Below, piece by piece: positions 9,349 to 18,965 of a DNA stretch of 64,000 bases. Position 1 is the stretch's first letter; each line of letters starts with the position of its first letter. This stretch comes from Clostridium saccharobutylicum DSM 13864 (lineage in GTDB: Bacteria > Bacillota > Clostridia > Clostridiales > Clostridiaceae): contig NC_022571.1 in the NCBI RefSeq assembly GCF_000473995.1, positions 2,237,416 to 2,301,415 on the forward strand, given 5' to 3'. A program made the position numbers and the translations under genes. The notes below the pieces were generated by a model. That model saw only the letters and a program-made list of their open reading frames with translations. It was not told where the DNA came from and did no database searches.

Positions 9349-9398
9349 TTAATCGTTTTCTGTTAGAATTTGGAGGGTATAACTCCATAAACGATTAA
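9349..9398. promoter_or_regulatory. Nested palindrome in the xylanase leader
   Basis: TTAATCGTTT (9349-9358) and AAACGATTAA (9389-9398) are perfect complements, enclosing TGGAG ... CTCCA (9371-9387). It lies 35 bp before the xylanase start. It could be a two-half operator (the halves contain a cre-like CG centre) or a leader hairpin. The 9151-9348 stretch contains nothing else I recognise. Confidence 0.5.
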
Positions 9399-9432
9399 TC
9401 TAAATTTTAGTAAACTAGGAGGGGAATTAAAT

Positions 9433-10218
9433 ATGTTGAGAAGAAAAGTAATTTTTACTGTTTTAGCAACATTAGTTATGACAAGTTTAACTATAGTTGA
9501 CAATACTGCTTTTGCAGCAACAAATTTAAACACAACAGAAAGTACTTTTAGTAAAGAAGTTTTAAGTACGCAAAAAACTTATTCAGCATTTAACACACAG
9601 GCAGCACCAAAAACGATTACCTCAAATGAAATTGGTGTTAATGGCGGCTACGACTATGAACTTTGGAAGGACTATGGAAACACCAGTATGACGTTGAAGA
9701 ATGGTGGCGCGTTTAGTTGTCAATGGAGTAATATCGGAAATGCATTATTCCGTAAAGGCAAGAAATTCAATGATACCCAGACATACAAACAGCTTGGAAA
9801 TATATCAGTAAACTATGATTGCAATTATCAGCCATATGGCAATTCCTATTTGTGTGTATATGGATGGACGAGTAGTCCTCTTGTAGAATATTATATAGTT
9901 GATAGCTGGGGCAGCTGGAGACCACCTGGCGGAACATCAAAGGGTACAATTACAGTCGATGGTGGTATCTATGACATATATGAGACCACTCGAATCAACC
10001 AGCCTTCAATTCAAGGCAATACAACTTTTAAGCAGTATTGGAGTGTCCGCAGAACTAAACGAACTAGCGGAACAATATCTGTCAGCAAACACTTTGCCGC
10101 TTGGGAAAGTAAAGGAATGCCACTTGGAAAAATGCATGAAACTGCATTTAACATAGAGGGGTACCAAAGCAGTGGCAAAGCTGATGTGAATAGTATGTCA
10201 ATTAACATTGGAAAATAA
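9433..10218 (+). CDS. Secreted GH11 endo-1,4-beta-xylanase
   Basis: 261 residues, ATG after AGGAGGGG. Signal peptide: MLRRK, a hydrophobic core, then cleavage near AFA-A (residue 28/29). The mature protein shows the GH11 beta-jelly-roll signatures: [15 protein letters not shown], the nucleophile strand [10 protein letters not shown] (Glu152) and the acid/base region [13 protein letters not shown] (Glu242), plus the thumb region around residues 180-195 ([11 protein letters not shown]). It hydrolyses internal xylan linkages outside the cell. There is no carbohydrate-binding module, so it is a single-domain enzyme. Third positions use more C and G (ggc, gac, aac, gtc) than neighbouring genes, suggesting transfer. 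It follows the ECF pair and lies between two direct repeats. It ends just before a terminator. Confidence 0.95.
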
Positions 10219-10238
10219 ATACCATAAATACTAAAAAA

Positions 10239-10325
10239 GTAGCTTTCAAATTGAGTTGGAGGCTACTTTTTTGAGGTTTTTCTAGAATAATCACTATTAA
10301 TGTTAATAGAAATATTAAAAATAAT
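10239..10325 (+). repeat. Direct repeat copy 2, containing a terminator
   Basis: AAAAGTAGC ... GCTACTTTTTT (10234-10272) is a strong terminator for the xylanase gene. From 10239 to 10325 the sequence repeats 7430-7521 with a small deletion and few substitutions. Confidence 0.8.
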
Positions 10326-10346
10326 TCACCTTGAAATATCAACATT

Positions 10347-10401
10347 AAAATGGAAACTGAGGAGGTTCACCACATTTATATATTTACGTCGGTTCCATTT
10401 T
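10347..10401. repeat. Inverted repeat before the cas operon
   Basis: AAAATGGAA (10347-10355) and TTCCATTTT (10393-10401) are perfect complements 37 bp apart. The rest of 10326-10586 is AT-rich and holds the cas6 leader; no clear promoter could be fixed. Confidence 0.4.
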
Positions 10402-10586
10402 ATTGTCTTTGCCAACTAAAATTATTATTTAACATTAATTGGGTATGTATACAAATTAACAAATAAGTGATAATATTAATTTAAAGATAAATATTGGAAA
10501 AAATATAAGCTGACATTTTTATAAATAATGTTCGTGAAAGAAAATAATAAATTAATTTTAAGAGCTTAAAGGGGTGATTATGAGAA

Positions 10587-11282
10587 ATGATAAAAGTATA
10601 TGAGCTTATTGTTAAGACATATTGTTTAAAGTCTATATCAGATAGTAAAGCTTTGGAGAAGATTAGTTCTTTAATAGATAAAGCCTTTCTAAATAGTGAG
10701 GATATGTGTAAATATCACAATTCAAGAGAATATAAGTTTTATTCACATGATACATTTGATCCATGGACTCCTAGTGGTGTTTCTGTTGGAGAGATACGTT
10801 CTTTTAAAATAAGGACAGTTGATTCTAAATTAAAAAATTATTTAATGACAAATCTGTTGGAATTATCTACTGATAGTCTATTGGTTTTGTATGTTACTGA
10901 TAAAGTAATACCTAAAGGTGAGTTAAGTCAAATAGAAAGTGTGACACCAATTATAATAAAAACTGAGGTTGGATATTGGAGAAATAATTATGATGATGAA
11001 TTTTTTATTGATAGGATTACAGCTAATCTCATAAAGAAGTATAACGCTTTTACAGGGAAGAATATACCGCTTGCAGATATAGAGCTATTTAATAAGATCA
11101 CATTAAAGAAAAGCCATATAAAAAGAAGATATAAAAACATTACTTTATTTGGAGATAGGTATGTATTTTATTTAAAAGATGATGAATTATCTCAGGACAT
11201 TGGATATTTTGCATTAGGCTCTGGAGTTGCAGAAATGTGTCCAAGAGGTTTTGCATTTATGCAATATCAATATAAAAAATAG
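10587..11282 (+). CDS. cas6: CRISPR RNA endoribonuclease Cas6
   Basis: 231 residues. The start is ATG 10587, with AAGGGGTG about 10 nt before; an upstream ATG at 10580 only opens a 7-codon frame. The C-terminal glycine-rich loop (FALGSGVAEMCPRGFAFMQ) is the Cas6 signature, and the N-terminus is the first ferredoxin-like strand (KVYELIVKTYCLK). Cas6 cuts pre-crRNA within the repeat, leaving the last 8 nt as the 5' handle of each crRNA (here TTTGAAAT by family rule). First gene of the type I-B operon; the cas8b start follows 14 nt after its stop. Confidence 0.9.
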   Translation: MIKVYELIVKTYCLKSISDSKALEKISSLIDKAFLNSEDMCKYHNSREYKFYSHDTFDPWTPSGVSVGEIRSFKIRTVDSKLKNYLMTNLLELSTDSLLVLYVTDKVIPKGELSQIESVTPIIIKTEVGYWRNNYDDEFFIDRITANLIKKYNAFTGKNIPLADIELFNKITLKKSHIKRRYKNITLFGDRYVFYLKDDELSQDIGYFALGSGVAEMCPRGFAFMQYQYKK

Positions 11283-11296
11283 GAGGTGAAGTATTA

Positions 11297-13075
11297 GTGC
11301 TGGATGATTGTTTAGATATTTTTGAAAGAGAATATAAGATTACTGGTGATTCTATTATATTAGACAAATACACACCAGACAGTGGTTTATATTTATTGGT
11401 AGATAGCTTTGGAGATGTAATCAAAACTGCTGAGATTGACAATAGAGGTACAAACAGGCATCTATATAAGGACTTTATAGAAATAGATTATTTAAGTCGT
11501 CTGCTAGAAATGAATAAGCCAATTGATAATAAGAAAACTGTTAAAAGCAATAATTATCTATCTTTTTGGGTTAAGATAACAGACTTGATGGAAGACACAA
11601 AAACAAAAAAGATTAAAGTAGATGAAGAATGTATAGATAGATATTTTGATACATTAGCTTCTATAGATAAAAAATATAAAGATAAAAATAGCACTAAGTT
11701 ATATCAAACGATATTAAAAGATGTTGGCGATATTGATTTAAAGAAACTTGAAAATTGCAGAGCTTGGATTAAAAAAAATATTTTTAATATTTTAAATAAC
11801 TATTCTGTAGATAAAAAATATAAGTATGTAAAAGTGTTTTTTAAAGCTGATATAGAGCTGTATAAGAGTGAAGCTAATCGATATATATATCCTAACTTAT
11901 TTAATTCTAATGATTATAATGAGTATGAGGATGGCCTTATATATGGATTGCCTAATAATAATATGGGCATGAATTCTAAGAAACCTTATTTAAAGAGAAT
12001 AGATAGAAATATAAAGGTACCATTTCTTGTGAGCTTGGAAAGAGCTATGATAATGAAGAAATTTTTTGATTACCTTTCATGTTTAGTAGATGGTGAAGAT
12101 AAGAGACTTAATTTGTATATAGGAGATAGCAATGGATTGGATCCTATAGCTGATTCTGCTTTAAAAGATAGTAATTTTAATGGTATATATCTTAGATTAG
12201 CTAAAGAAAAAAATGAAGTTGAGATAGTTGACTATGATGTTATCTCTAACTATACACCTATTTTAAAAGACTTTTTTATAAAAGAAATTATATCAAGTGC
12301 AAAAACTAAAATAAAAGAGAATGACAATAGTTTAGTTTATAAAGAAGTAACAAAACTAGATGAATTAAGAACTATCATTAGTAATATTTTCTTTAATAAA
12401 TTCTTAGCAACTAATTTCTTTACACCTGCTAAGAATATTAGACTAGCTGATATGGTAATTAAAGACGAGTTAATTAAAACTAGAGCAGCATACTTTAATT
12501 GGTTCTATAAGAATGATAAGAATAGAATAATAAATGACTTTGAAGATAGCTCTTTAAGGTTAATAAAGAATAGCGTTGTTAATGGATATGAGAGTAGAGC
12601 TAGGGAGCAGTTTAATTTAAGAAACTGCATAAATGTATATTTAAAAGGAAGTGTAGTAGATATGTCAAATGTAGTTCTAAAATCTTATGAAGAGTTATCT
12701 CGTAAGCTTTTATGTAAAGAATTTATTTCATGTGAAACTGATGCAGAATATTATTTTGCAATAGGGCAAATTAGCTATTACTTATTATATCAATCAAATA
12801 GTAGTAAACGGAATATGTCTGAGATAGATTTCATAATAAATTGCAAAAAGAACGAAACATTAATACAACGTTTAGAAAGATTATTTAAGAAGTATAGCCA
12901 TAATATTCCTGCTAATGCAAATAAGTTTAGACAACTATATTCAATTATAAATGCATATACACCAATTAATGAACAAGTTGATGACAAAATGGTTCTTGCA
13001 GGATATTTATTTTCAAACGTGTTATTTATAAAGTCAAGCAATAATCAAAATTTAGAGGTGAGTGTAGATGAGTAA
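11297..13075 (+). CDS. cas8b: Type I-B Cascade large subunit Cas8b (Csh1-like)
   Basis: 592 residues, GTG start with AGGAGGTG 8 nt upstream. Position between cas6 and cas7, size, and segments such as GLPNNNMGMNSKKPYL fit the clostridial Cas8b/Csh1 family. The subunit recognises the PAM and, in I-B systems, often also yields the small subunit by internal initiation. Sequence is highly divergent in this family, so the call rests on context plus the conserved middle block. Its stop overlaps the cas7 start region by 8 nt, so it is translated as part of the operon. Confidence 0.85.
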   Translation: MLDDCLDIFEREYKITGDSIILDKYTPDSGLYLLVDSFGDVIKTAEIDNRGTNRHLYKDFIEIDYLSRLLEMNKPIDNKKTVKSNNYLSFWVKITDLMEDTKTKKIKVDEECIDRYFDTLASIDKKYKDKNSTKLYQTILKDVGDIDLKKLENCRAWIKKNIFNILNNYSVDKKYKYVKVFFKADIELYKSEANRYIYPNLFNSNDYNEYEDGLIYGLPNNNMGMNSKKPYLKRIDRNIKVPFLVSLERAMIMKKFFDYLSCLVDGEDKRLNLYIGDSNGLDPIADSALKDSNFNGIYLRLAKEKNEVEIVDYDVISNYTPILKDFFIKEIISSAKTKIKENDNSLVYKEVTKLDELRTIISNIFFNKFLATNFFTPAKNIRLADMVIKDELIKTRAAYFNWFYKNDKNRIINDFEDSSLRLIKNSVVNGYESRAREQFNLRNCINVYLKGSVVDMSNVVLKSYEELSRKLLCKEFISCETDAEYYFAIGQISYYLLYQSNSSKRNMSEIDFIINCKKNETLIQRLERLFKKYSHNIPANANKFRQLYSIINAYTPINEQVDDKMVLAGYLFSNVLFIKSSNNQNLEVSVDE

Positions 13076-14051
13076 TAATATAAAAAATAAATTAGAAAGA
13101 GTATATGGAGTGTTAGGCATTAAGTCTACTATGGCTAACTGGAATGCAGATTTTACAGGGTATCCTAAATCTTTAGGAGATGGAACAGTTTACGGGTCTG
13201 ATAAAGCTTACAAATATCCTATGAAAGTTATGTGGGATTCTGACCCAATTAAAAGGGTTATGTATATAAAATCATATAAGGTATTAGAAAAAGGTAATGA
13301 CAAGTTATTACAACCAAGAAGTCTTAAAGAGCGATATGAAGAAATATATGGCATAGAGGATTTAAAAAAAGAAAATGATAATATAACTGTTTTAAAGAAT
13401 CTATTTCAAGCCATAGATGTTAAGAACTTTGGAGCAACTTTTGCAGAGTCGGGTAACAATTTATCTATAATAGGAGCAGTTCAAATAACTCAAGGCTTAA
13501 ATAAGTATGATGGTCATGTAGCTGATTATGAGCAAATACTTTCACCATTTAGAGATGGATCTGAGAAACCTTTAAAGAAAGGTGAAGAAGCTAAAGAAGT
13601 TATGCAATCTACACTAGGAAACAAGATTTTTAGCAATGAAGCACATTATTTTTACTCATTCTCTATAAATCCTTCTGTATATGATAAATTTGTAAAATTA
13701 GGAGTAACAGATGGTTATACAAGAGAAGATTATGAGGAGTTTAAGAAAACTGCTTTAATAGCAGCTAGTGCATATGATACTAATGCTAAATCTGGATGTG
13801 AAAATGAATTCGGATTGTTTGTTGAAACAGATGGAGATTTATTTCTAAGCGATTTAGCTCAATATGTTACCTTTTCAAAATCTCAAGAAGGAAAAGAGGT
13901 AATAAACTTAGTAGAATTATCTAAGTTATTAAATGACTGCATGGATAGAATTCAATCTGTTGAGATATATTACAACCCTTACACAACAGTTTTAGAAGGG
14001 GATATAGCTAAGGCTAGATATATTAATATATTTACTAGAAAGGACGTTTAA
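13068..14051 (+). CDS. cas7: Type I-B Cascade backbone subunit Cas7
   Basis: 327 residues, overlapping cas8b by 8 nt, with GAGGTGAG upstream. The N-terminal VYGVLGIKSTMANWNADFTG, the central GAVQITQGLNKYDGH and the later NEFGLFVETDGDLFLSDLAQY fit the Cas7 (Csh2-type) RAMP subunit, which polymerises along the crRNA spacer and kinks the target duplex. The upstream gene is the large subunit and the downstream gene Cas5, the normal order. Confidence 0.88.
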   Translation: MSNNIKNKLERVYGVLGIKSTMANWNADFTGYPKSLGDGTVYGSDKAYKYPMKVMWDSDPIKRVMYIKSYKVLEKGNDKLLQPRSLKERYEEIYGIEDLKKENDNITVLKNLFQAIDVKNFGATFAESGNNLSIIGAVQITQGLNKYDGHVADYEQILSPFRDGSEKPLKKGEEAKEVMQSTLGNKIFSNEAHYFYSFSINPSVYDKFVKLGVTDGYTREDYEEFKKTALIAASAYDTNAKSGCENEFGLFVETDGDLFLSDLAQYVTFSKSQEGKEVINLVELSKLLNDCMDRIQSVEIYYNPYTTVLEGDIAKARYINIFTRKDV

Positions 14052-14053
14052 TT

Positions 14054-14836
14054 ATGGATGTTGTAAAAATAAATATATATGGAAAAACAGCATTCTTTAA
14101 AAAACCAGAAGTTAATACCTATAGATATTTAACTTATGGGCAGTTGCATAAGGTTGCTCTAATGGGGATATTCGGCTGCATACTTGGACTAAATGGATAT
14201 GGACAGCAAGGAGATAAAGTATATCCTGAATTTTATGAGAAATTAAAGGACATTAAGGTATCTATAGTTCCTATATCTCCTGCTAAAACAGGTGGTTTTA
14301 GTAAAAAGATACAACAATTTAATAATAGCGTTGGTTATGCTTCAAAAGAAGAAGGAGGCAACCTTATAGTAACAGAGCAATGGCTTGAAAATGTATCTTG
14401 GGAAGTATATATACTGTGCAATAATGATATTTCTAATAAACTAAAAGATGCATTACTAGGTAAAAATACTGTTTATATACCTTACTTAGGTAAAAACGAT
14501 CATGTTGCTAATATTAGTTCAATAGAAGTATATAAGGGTGTTGAAACACAAGATGTTTCCTATATATCTACTTTGGATAGCTTGTTCTTAAAAGATTGTG
14601 TTAATATAAAAAAATTAATCAAACCTAATGGATTTAGACCTGTTAAAGCAGCACCAAGCTGTGGTTTAGAAAAAATGCGAGAATATGTATACCAAGAGTT
14701 TTTACCATATGCTTTGGAACCTAAGTTTAATACATATGATACTAGAAAATTTATTTGTACTAATAAGTCTATAGAGGTTAATGATAAAGAATCTATTATC
14801 TATAGTATTAATGATAAAAATCTATTTTTCTATTAA
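14054..14836 (+). CDS. cas5: Type I-B Cascade subunit Cas5
   Basis: 260 residues. The N-terminal RAMP strand and the loop (INIYGKTAFFKKPEVNTYRYLTYG, then LHKVALMGIFGCILGLNGY) match Cas5b, which caps the 5' handle of the crRNA. It starts 2 nt after cas7 with AAAGGACG upstream. Unusually, cas3 does not follow: the CRISPR array begins 198 nt after the stop codon. Confidence 0.9.
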   Translation: MDVVKINIYGKTAFFKKPEVNTYRYLTYGQLHKVALMGIFGCILGLNGYGQQGDKVYPEFYEKLKDIKVSIVPISPAKTGGFSKKIQQFNNSVGYASKEEGGNLIVTEQWLENVSWEVYILCNNDISNKLKDALLGKNTVYIPYLGKNDHVANISSIEVYKGVETQDVSYISTLDSLFLKDCVNIKKLIKPNGFRPVKAAPSCGLEKMREYVYQEFLPYALEPKFNTYDTRKFICTNKSIEVNDKESIIYSINDKNLFFY

Positions 14837-15034
14837 AAAGTAACAAGTATACAAATAATTTACCAGGCGATTTTAATAAGTAATTTGTAGCGAAATATCT
14901 ATTTTATGAGCTTTTACTATTTTAAGTATTATTGTATTTAATTTTATAAAATAGCTGGTAAAATAATATGCAAATGTAGGTGAATGGCTGGATTAAAAGA
15001 TATTAATATATATAGAAATGACTTATTTACTTTG
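14837..15034 (+). promoter_or_regulatory. CRISPR leader region
   Basis: 198 bp of AT-rich sequence between cas5 and the first repeat. The repeat ends in GAAAT, and by the family rule the 5' handle comes from the repeat 3' end, so the array is read rightward and this is its leader side. No terminator is seen after cas5, so cas transcripts may read into the array. Confidence 0.55.
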
Positions 15035-16176
15035 GTTGAAGATTAACATTATATGTTTTGAAATAATAGAACTTGCTAAAAGGTTAGGAGTTGCTAAAAG
15101 GTTGAAGATTAACATTATATGTTTTGAAATAATTAAGTGATGAAAGAATAGAAGAAAAAGAAGTTGGTTGAAGATTAACATTATATGTTTTGAAATGAAG
15201 GTAATGAAAGCATTTCACTCAACTGACTAAAGTTGAAGATTAACATTATATGTTTTGAAATGCTAGTAATGAAGATGATGATGTAGACACTACTAAGTTG
15301 AAGATTAACATTATATGTTTTGAAATATAGGTGATAAGGATTATTCTATTTCTAGCAGTTGGGTTGAAGATTAACATTATATGTTTTGAAATTGTTTTCC
15401 ATCCATTTCGTACTCATTCGAATTTAGTTGAAGATTAACATTATATGTTTTGAAATGAAACTTTTTCTTTTTTATTTTTAGATTTAACGCTGTTGAAGAT
15501 TAACATTATATGTTTTGAAATAGAAATTTTATACACATAAGTTCATTCACTTCAAATGTTGAAGATTAACATTATATGTTTTGAAATGATTTAATGGAAA
15601 TTTAGATGAACTTTCTGTATTAGTTGAAGATTAACATTATATGTTTTGAAATACTAGTGAAACTGCCATCAATACTTACATTGAATTCGTTGAAGATTAA
15701 CATTATATGTTTTGAAATTTAAATAATTATTAGAATTAGATATACTACTAGTTGGTTGAAGATTAACATTATATGTTTTGAAATGCAAATGGAACAGATG
15801 TACTTGATGAAGAATATGAGTTGAAGATTAACATTATATGTTTTGAAATGCACATTTATTCAAAACCATTTGTATAGCATTTTTGTCGAAGATTAACATT
15901 ATATGTTTTGAAATTGACCTACTACGTTTTCATGACTCCCCACCATGATGTTGAAGACTAACATTATATGTTTTGAAATAGTGCTGTAGACATTTCCCCA
16001 ATTACTAAAAGAATGTTGAAGATTAACATTATATGTTTTGAAATTTGTCTAATTTTTTTATTCCTGGTATTTCAGTTATTGTTGAAGATTAACATTATAT
16101 GTTTTGAAATAAATTATAAGCATATACAAGTGTATTTGTTTTTCCTGTTGAAGATTAACATTATATGTTTTGAAAT
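15035..16176 (+). CRISPR. Type I-B CRISPR array, 18 repeats and 17 spacers
   Basis: The repeat is 30 nt, beginning GTTGAAGATTAAC and ending TATGTTTTGAAAT, with starts at 15035, 15101, 15167, 15232, 15297, 15363, 15427, 15492, 15558, 15623, 15689, 15755, 15820, 15885, 15950, 16015, 16081 and 16147. Spacers are 34-36 nt and all differ. The repeats are identical except number 14 (T3C) and number 15 (T9C). Repeat decay in the middle rather than at one end suggests later recombination or loss of spacers. Several spacers read as open coding sequence, as expected for phage genes; for example spacer 1 translates as a repressor-like helix. The array ends 52 nt before the cas3 start, with no terminator between. 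Confidence 0.98.
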
Positions 16177-16228
16177 ATAGATACAGTCCAACTAATTTAA
16201 TAAAAATAAAAAAGGAAGAAGAGAATTT

Positions 16229-18805
16229 ATGTATTTTGAAAATATAAAAATTATAGATATATCTACGTTATTAAAAGAGCCATCTGATATATATTCTCAT
16301 ACTAAGAGTGACATTTTAGAATATGAAACTCTAGCTGAGCATAATGAGCGGTGCATAAAATATTTTTATAAGATAGTAGATGTAAAAAATCTAGATAGTG
16401 TATTTAATAATTTTGAACAAAGACTATTAAAAGGCTGCTCAAGTAAATGCATTAATTTGTGGAAGGAAATTGTATTAAATACTGTATTTTTCCACGATGT
16501 AGGTAAGAGTAATCCTGGTTTTCAAAAAGAAAAAATGAAAAATGAAAAGTATAAAAATATAAAAGTAAATAATTCTAATCATTCCCGTGCATCAGGTATA
16601 GTTTTCTTTAATCATTATTATAATGAAGTATTTGCTGTTAATAATGATGAAGCTAAGGTGTTATTTGTTTTCCTATGTTTAAGTATGTATGTAATAAATA
16701 AGCATCATTCTAGTTTAGAGGATTTAGCAAAAAATCTTCAAAGCATAAACAAAGACTTGAAAACACCTGAAAAAAATATGTTTGCTAATATTATAAAAGA
16801 TCTAAATAATTTTGATGAAATAAGCGATATAAATGAACTACATTATGCATTTAGACACGAATTAGAAAGTAATACAGAGTGGATATCTCTCGATATGTAC
16901 ATATATACTAGATTCTTATACAGCCTTTTAGTTGCAAGTGATTTCTACGCCACATCTGAATACATGACAGGTGCAAAAATAGAACATTTTGGGATAATTG
17001 ATGATACAAAAGATTATAGAACTTGTTTAGATAATAGTGCTGTTGGCAAATGCATAGGTAAATACAAAGATTTCAAAAGTGGTTTATGTACTAATCCATA
17101 TGGAATATGTAAAGGTGATATGCTGAATCAGCTTAGAACTGAAATATATTTAGAAGCAGATTTTAATATTGATAATAACATAAATGCAGATATTTTTTTC
17201 CTGCCTGCTCCAACAGGTGCTGGTAAAACTAATATTTCTATCAATCTAGCTTTAAAATTAATAGAAAACAATCCTTTATTAAATAAGATATCGTATAATT
17301 TTCCCTTTAATAATTTAGTTGAACAAACTAAAAACTCTTTGTATGAAACGTTTAATGAAAATAAGAAAATAAAAGAATCTATATCTGTTATAAACTCTAT
17401 TACACCAATAAAAGAATTTTCATCAACTAATGATAATGATGAAGTTGATTTTAATAAGTCTTTATTATCACGACAGTTTTTACATTATCCTGTGATTGTA
17501 AGTACCCATGTGGGATTATTTGATATTTTATTTGGTATAAATAAAGAAAATTTATTTCCATTAGTTCATTTATGCAATAGTGTTATTATTTTAGATGAAA
17601 TTCAAGCTTATAAAAATTCCATTTGGAAAGAGATTATAATATTCTTAAAGACATATGCTAAATTATTAAACATAAAGTTTATAATAATGTCTGCAACATT
17701 ACCTGATTTAACTAAGCTATGCAATACAAATGATGGTTTTATATCTTTAATTGAAGATAATAGCAAGTATTTTACTAATCCATTATTTAAAGATAGAGTT
17801 GATATAGATTATAAAATGTTAAATATAGATAAGGAGAATTTATTTAAAGCTTTAATTTTGAAAGTTATTGAAGTCTCTAAATTATTAAAGAAGCAAGCTG
17901 ATAAATTTGATAATAAAATACTTGTAGAATTTATAACAAAAAGTGCTGCAAAAGATTTCTATGAAAATTTAAGCACTAAAGTAAAGGATATTCATAGTAA
18001 TGAGGAAATTATATTGTTTACAGGTGATGATAGCAGTATAGAGCGAAAGAAAATCATAAATCATATAAAAAGCAGTAAAAACATTATTCTCATATCTACT
18101 CAAGTAATAGAAGCTGGCGTGGATATAGATATGGATATAGGATTTAAAGATATATCAATGCTAGATTCTGATGAGCAATTTGTAGGAAGAATAAATAGAA
18201 ATTGTAAAAAGGAAAATTGCAAAGTGTATTTCTTTAATTATGATGATGTTACTAAAATTTATAAAAATGATATTAGAAATAGTGCAGATTATAGCTTGCT
18301 AAGCACTAAGATGAGAGAGCTTTTTGAATTGAAAAAATTTGATATTTATTATGATTATATAATAAATGAGTTAAATGAAGCTGCCGACTCTAAAAATGCA
18401 AAAAATATAGATTTTTTTAGAAAAAATACCCTGACTGATCTGGAGTTTTACAATATTAAGAAAAGAATGAAGCTCATTGATGATCAATCAAAAATTACTA
18501 TTTTTCTTAATATAAATGTTGAAGATGAGAATGGTAATATATTTATTGGAGAGAATGTGTGGAATAAGTATTTATCTTTACTTAAAAATTTTGATATAAC
18601 TTATCAGGAAAAACAAGTCGAACTCTCAAAAATTAGAGAAAAAGTTCAATATTTTACCTATGAGATAAATGATAAGTACAAAGGTAAATTTTCATATGAC
18701 ATAGATAAATCCATAGGTAACACTTTTTATATTAATAATGGTGATGATTATATAACTAATGGTAAATTTGATAGAGATAAGCTCATTAATGATTTATTTT
18801 CTTAA
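16229..18805 (+). CDS. cas3: CRISPR helicase-nuclease Cas3 with N-terminal HD domain
   Basis: 858 residues, weak purine-rich GGAAGAAGAG before the ATG. HD nuclease: HD at residues 89-90 within VFFHDVGKSNPGF, later KHHSS. Superfamily 2 helicase: Walker A PTGAGKT (about residues 327-333), DEIQ box (about 456), SAT motif (IMSATLP), and motifs V/VI (ISTQVIEAGVDID, then QFVGRINR). It is recruited by Cascade and degrades target DNA. The gene is separated from cas5 by the array, so it is probably expressed by read-through of the array or from a promoter inside it. No cas4, cas1 or cas2 follows; two decayed repeats do. All motifs look intact. Confidence 0.95.
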   Translation: MYFENIKIIDISTLLKEPSDIYSHTKSDILEYETLAEHNERCIKYFYKIVDVKNLDSVFNNFEQRLLKGCSSKCINLWKEIVLNTVFFHDVGKSNPGFQKEKMKNEKYKNIKVNNSNHSRASGIVFFNHYYNEVFAVNNDEAKVLFVFLCLSMYVINKHHSSLEDLAKNLQSINKDLKTPEKNMFANIIKDLNNFDEISDINELHYAFRHELESNTEWISLDMYIYTRFLYSLLVASDFYATSEYMTGAKIEHFGIIDDTKDYRTCLDNSAVGKCIGKYKDFKSGLCTNPYGICKGDMLNQLRTEIYLEADFNIDNNINADIFFLPAPTGAGKTNISINLALKLIENNPLLNKISYNFPFNNLVEQTKNSLYETFNENKKIKESISVINSITPIKEFSSTNDNDEVDFNKSLLSRQFLHYPVIVSTHVGLFDILFGINKENLFPLVHLCNSVIILDEIQAYKNSIWKEIIIFLKTYAKLLNIKFIIMSATLPDLTKLCNTNDGFISLIEDNSKYFTNPLFKDRVDIDYKMLNIDKENLFKALILKVIEVSKLLKKQADKFDNKILVEFITKSAAKDFYENLSTKVKDIHSNEEIILFTGDDSSIERKKIINHIKSSKNIILISTQVIEAGVDIDMDIGFKDISMLDSDEQFVGRINRNCKKENCKVYFFNYDDVTKIYKNDIRNSADYSLLSTKMRELFELKKFDIYYDYIINELNEAADSKNAKNIDFFRKNTLTDLEFYNIKKRMKLIDDQSKITIFLNINVEDENGNIFIGENVWNKYLSLLKNFDITYQEKQVELSKIREKVQYFTYEINDKYKGKFSYDIDKSIGNTFYINNGDDYITNGKFDRDKLINDLFS

Positions 18806-18824
18806 GATTTTACTAATTACGGCT

Positions 18825-18904
18825 GTTGATGTGTAACATAGAATGTTTTGAAATGCTTATATTTTATCCAGTTTGGTTGATGTTTAACACTATGTGTTTG
18901 AATT
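18825..18904 (+). CRISPR. Two degenerate CRISPR repeats after cas3
   Basis: 18825-18854 aligns with the array repeat over 30 nt with about 6 mismatches, ending in the same TGTTTTGAAAT. 18876-18904 is a shorter, more decayed copy beginning GTTGATG-TTAACA. They are 21 nt apart, less than a normal spacer. This looks like a remnant of a second array or the scar of a deletion downstream of cas3. Confidence 0.75.
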
Positions 18905-18965
18905 ATTATTATACTTAAGGCATATTCAAAGCTATTTAAAAAGTATTTTGGAGAGTAGGATTAAA

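Noticed and set aside
9899..10156. An alternative + frame inside the xylanase gene
   Set aside because: It is out of frame with the GH11 protein, which has all catalytic motifs; no initiation signal.
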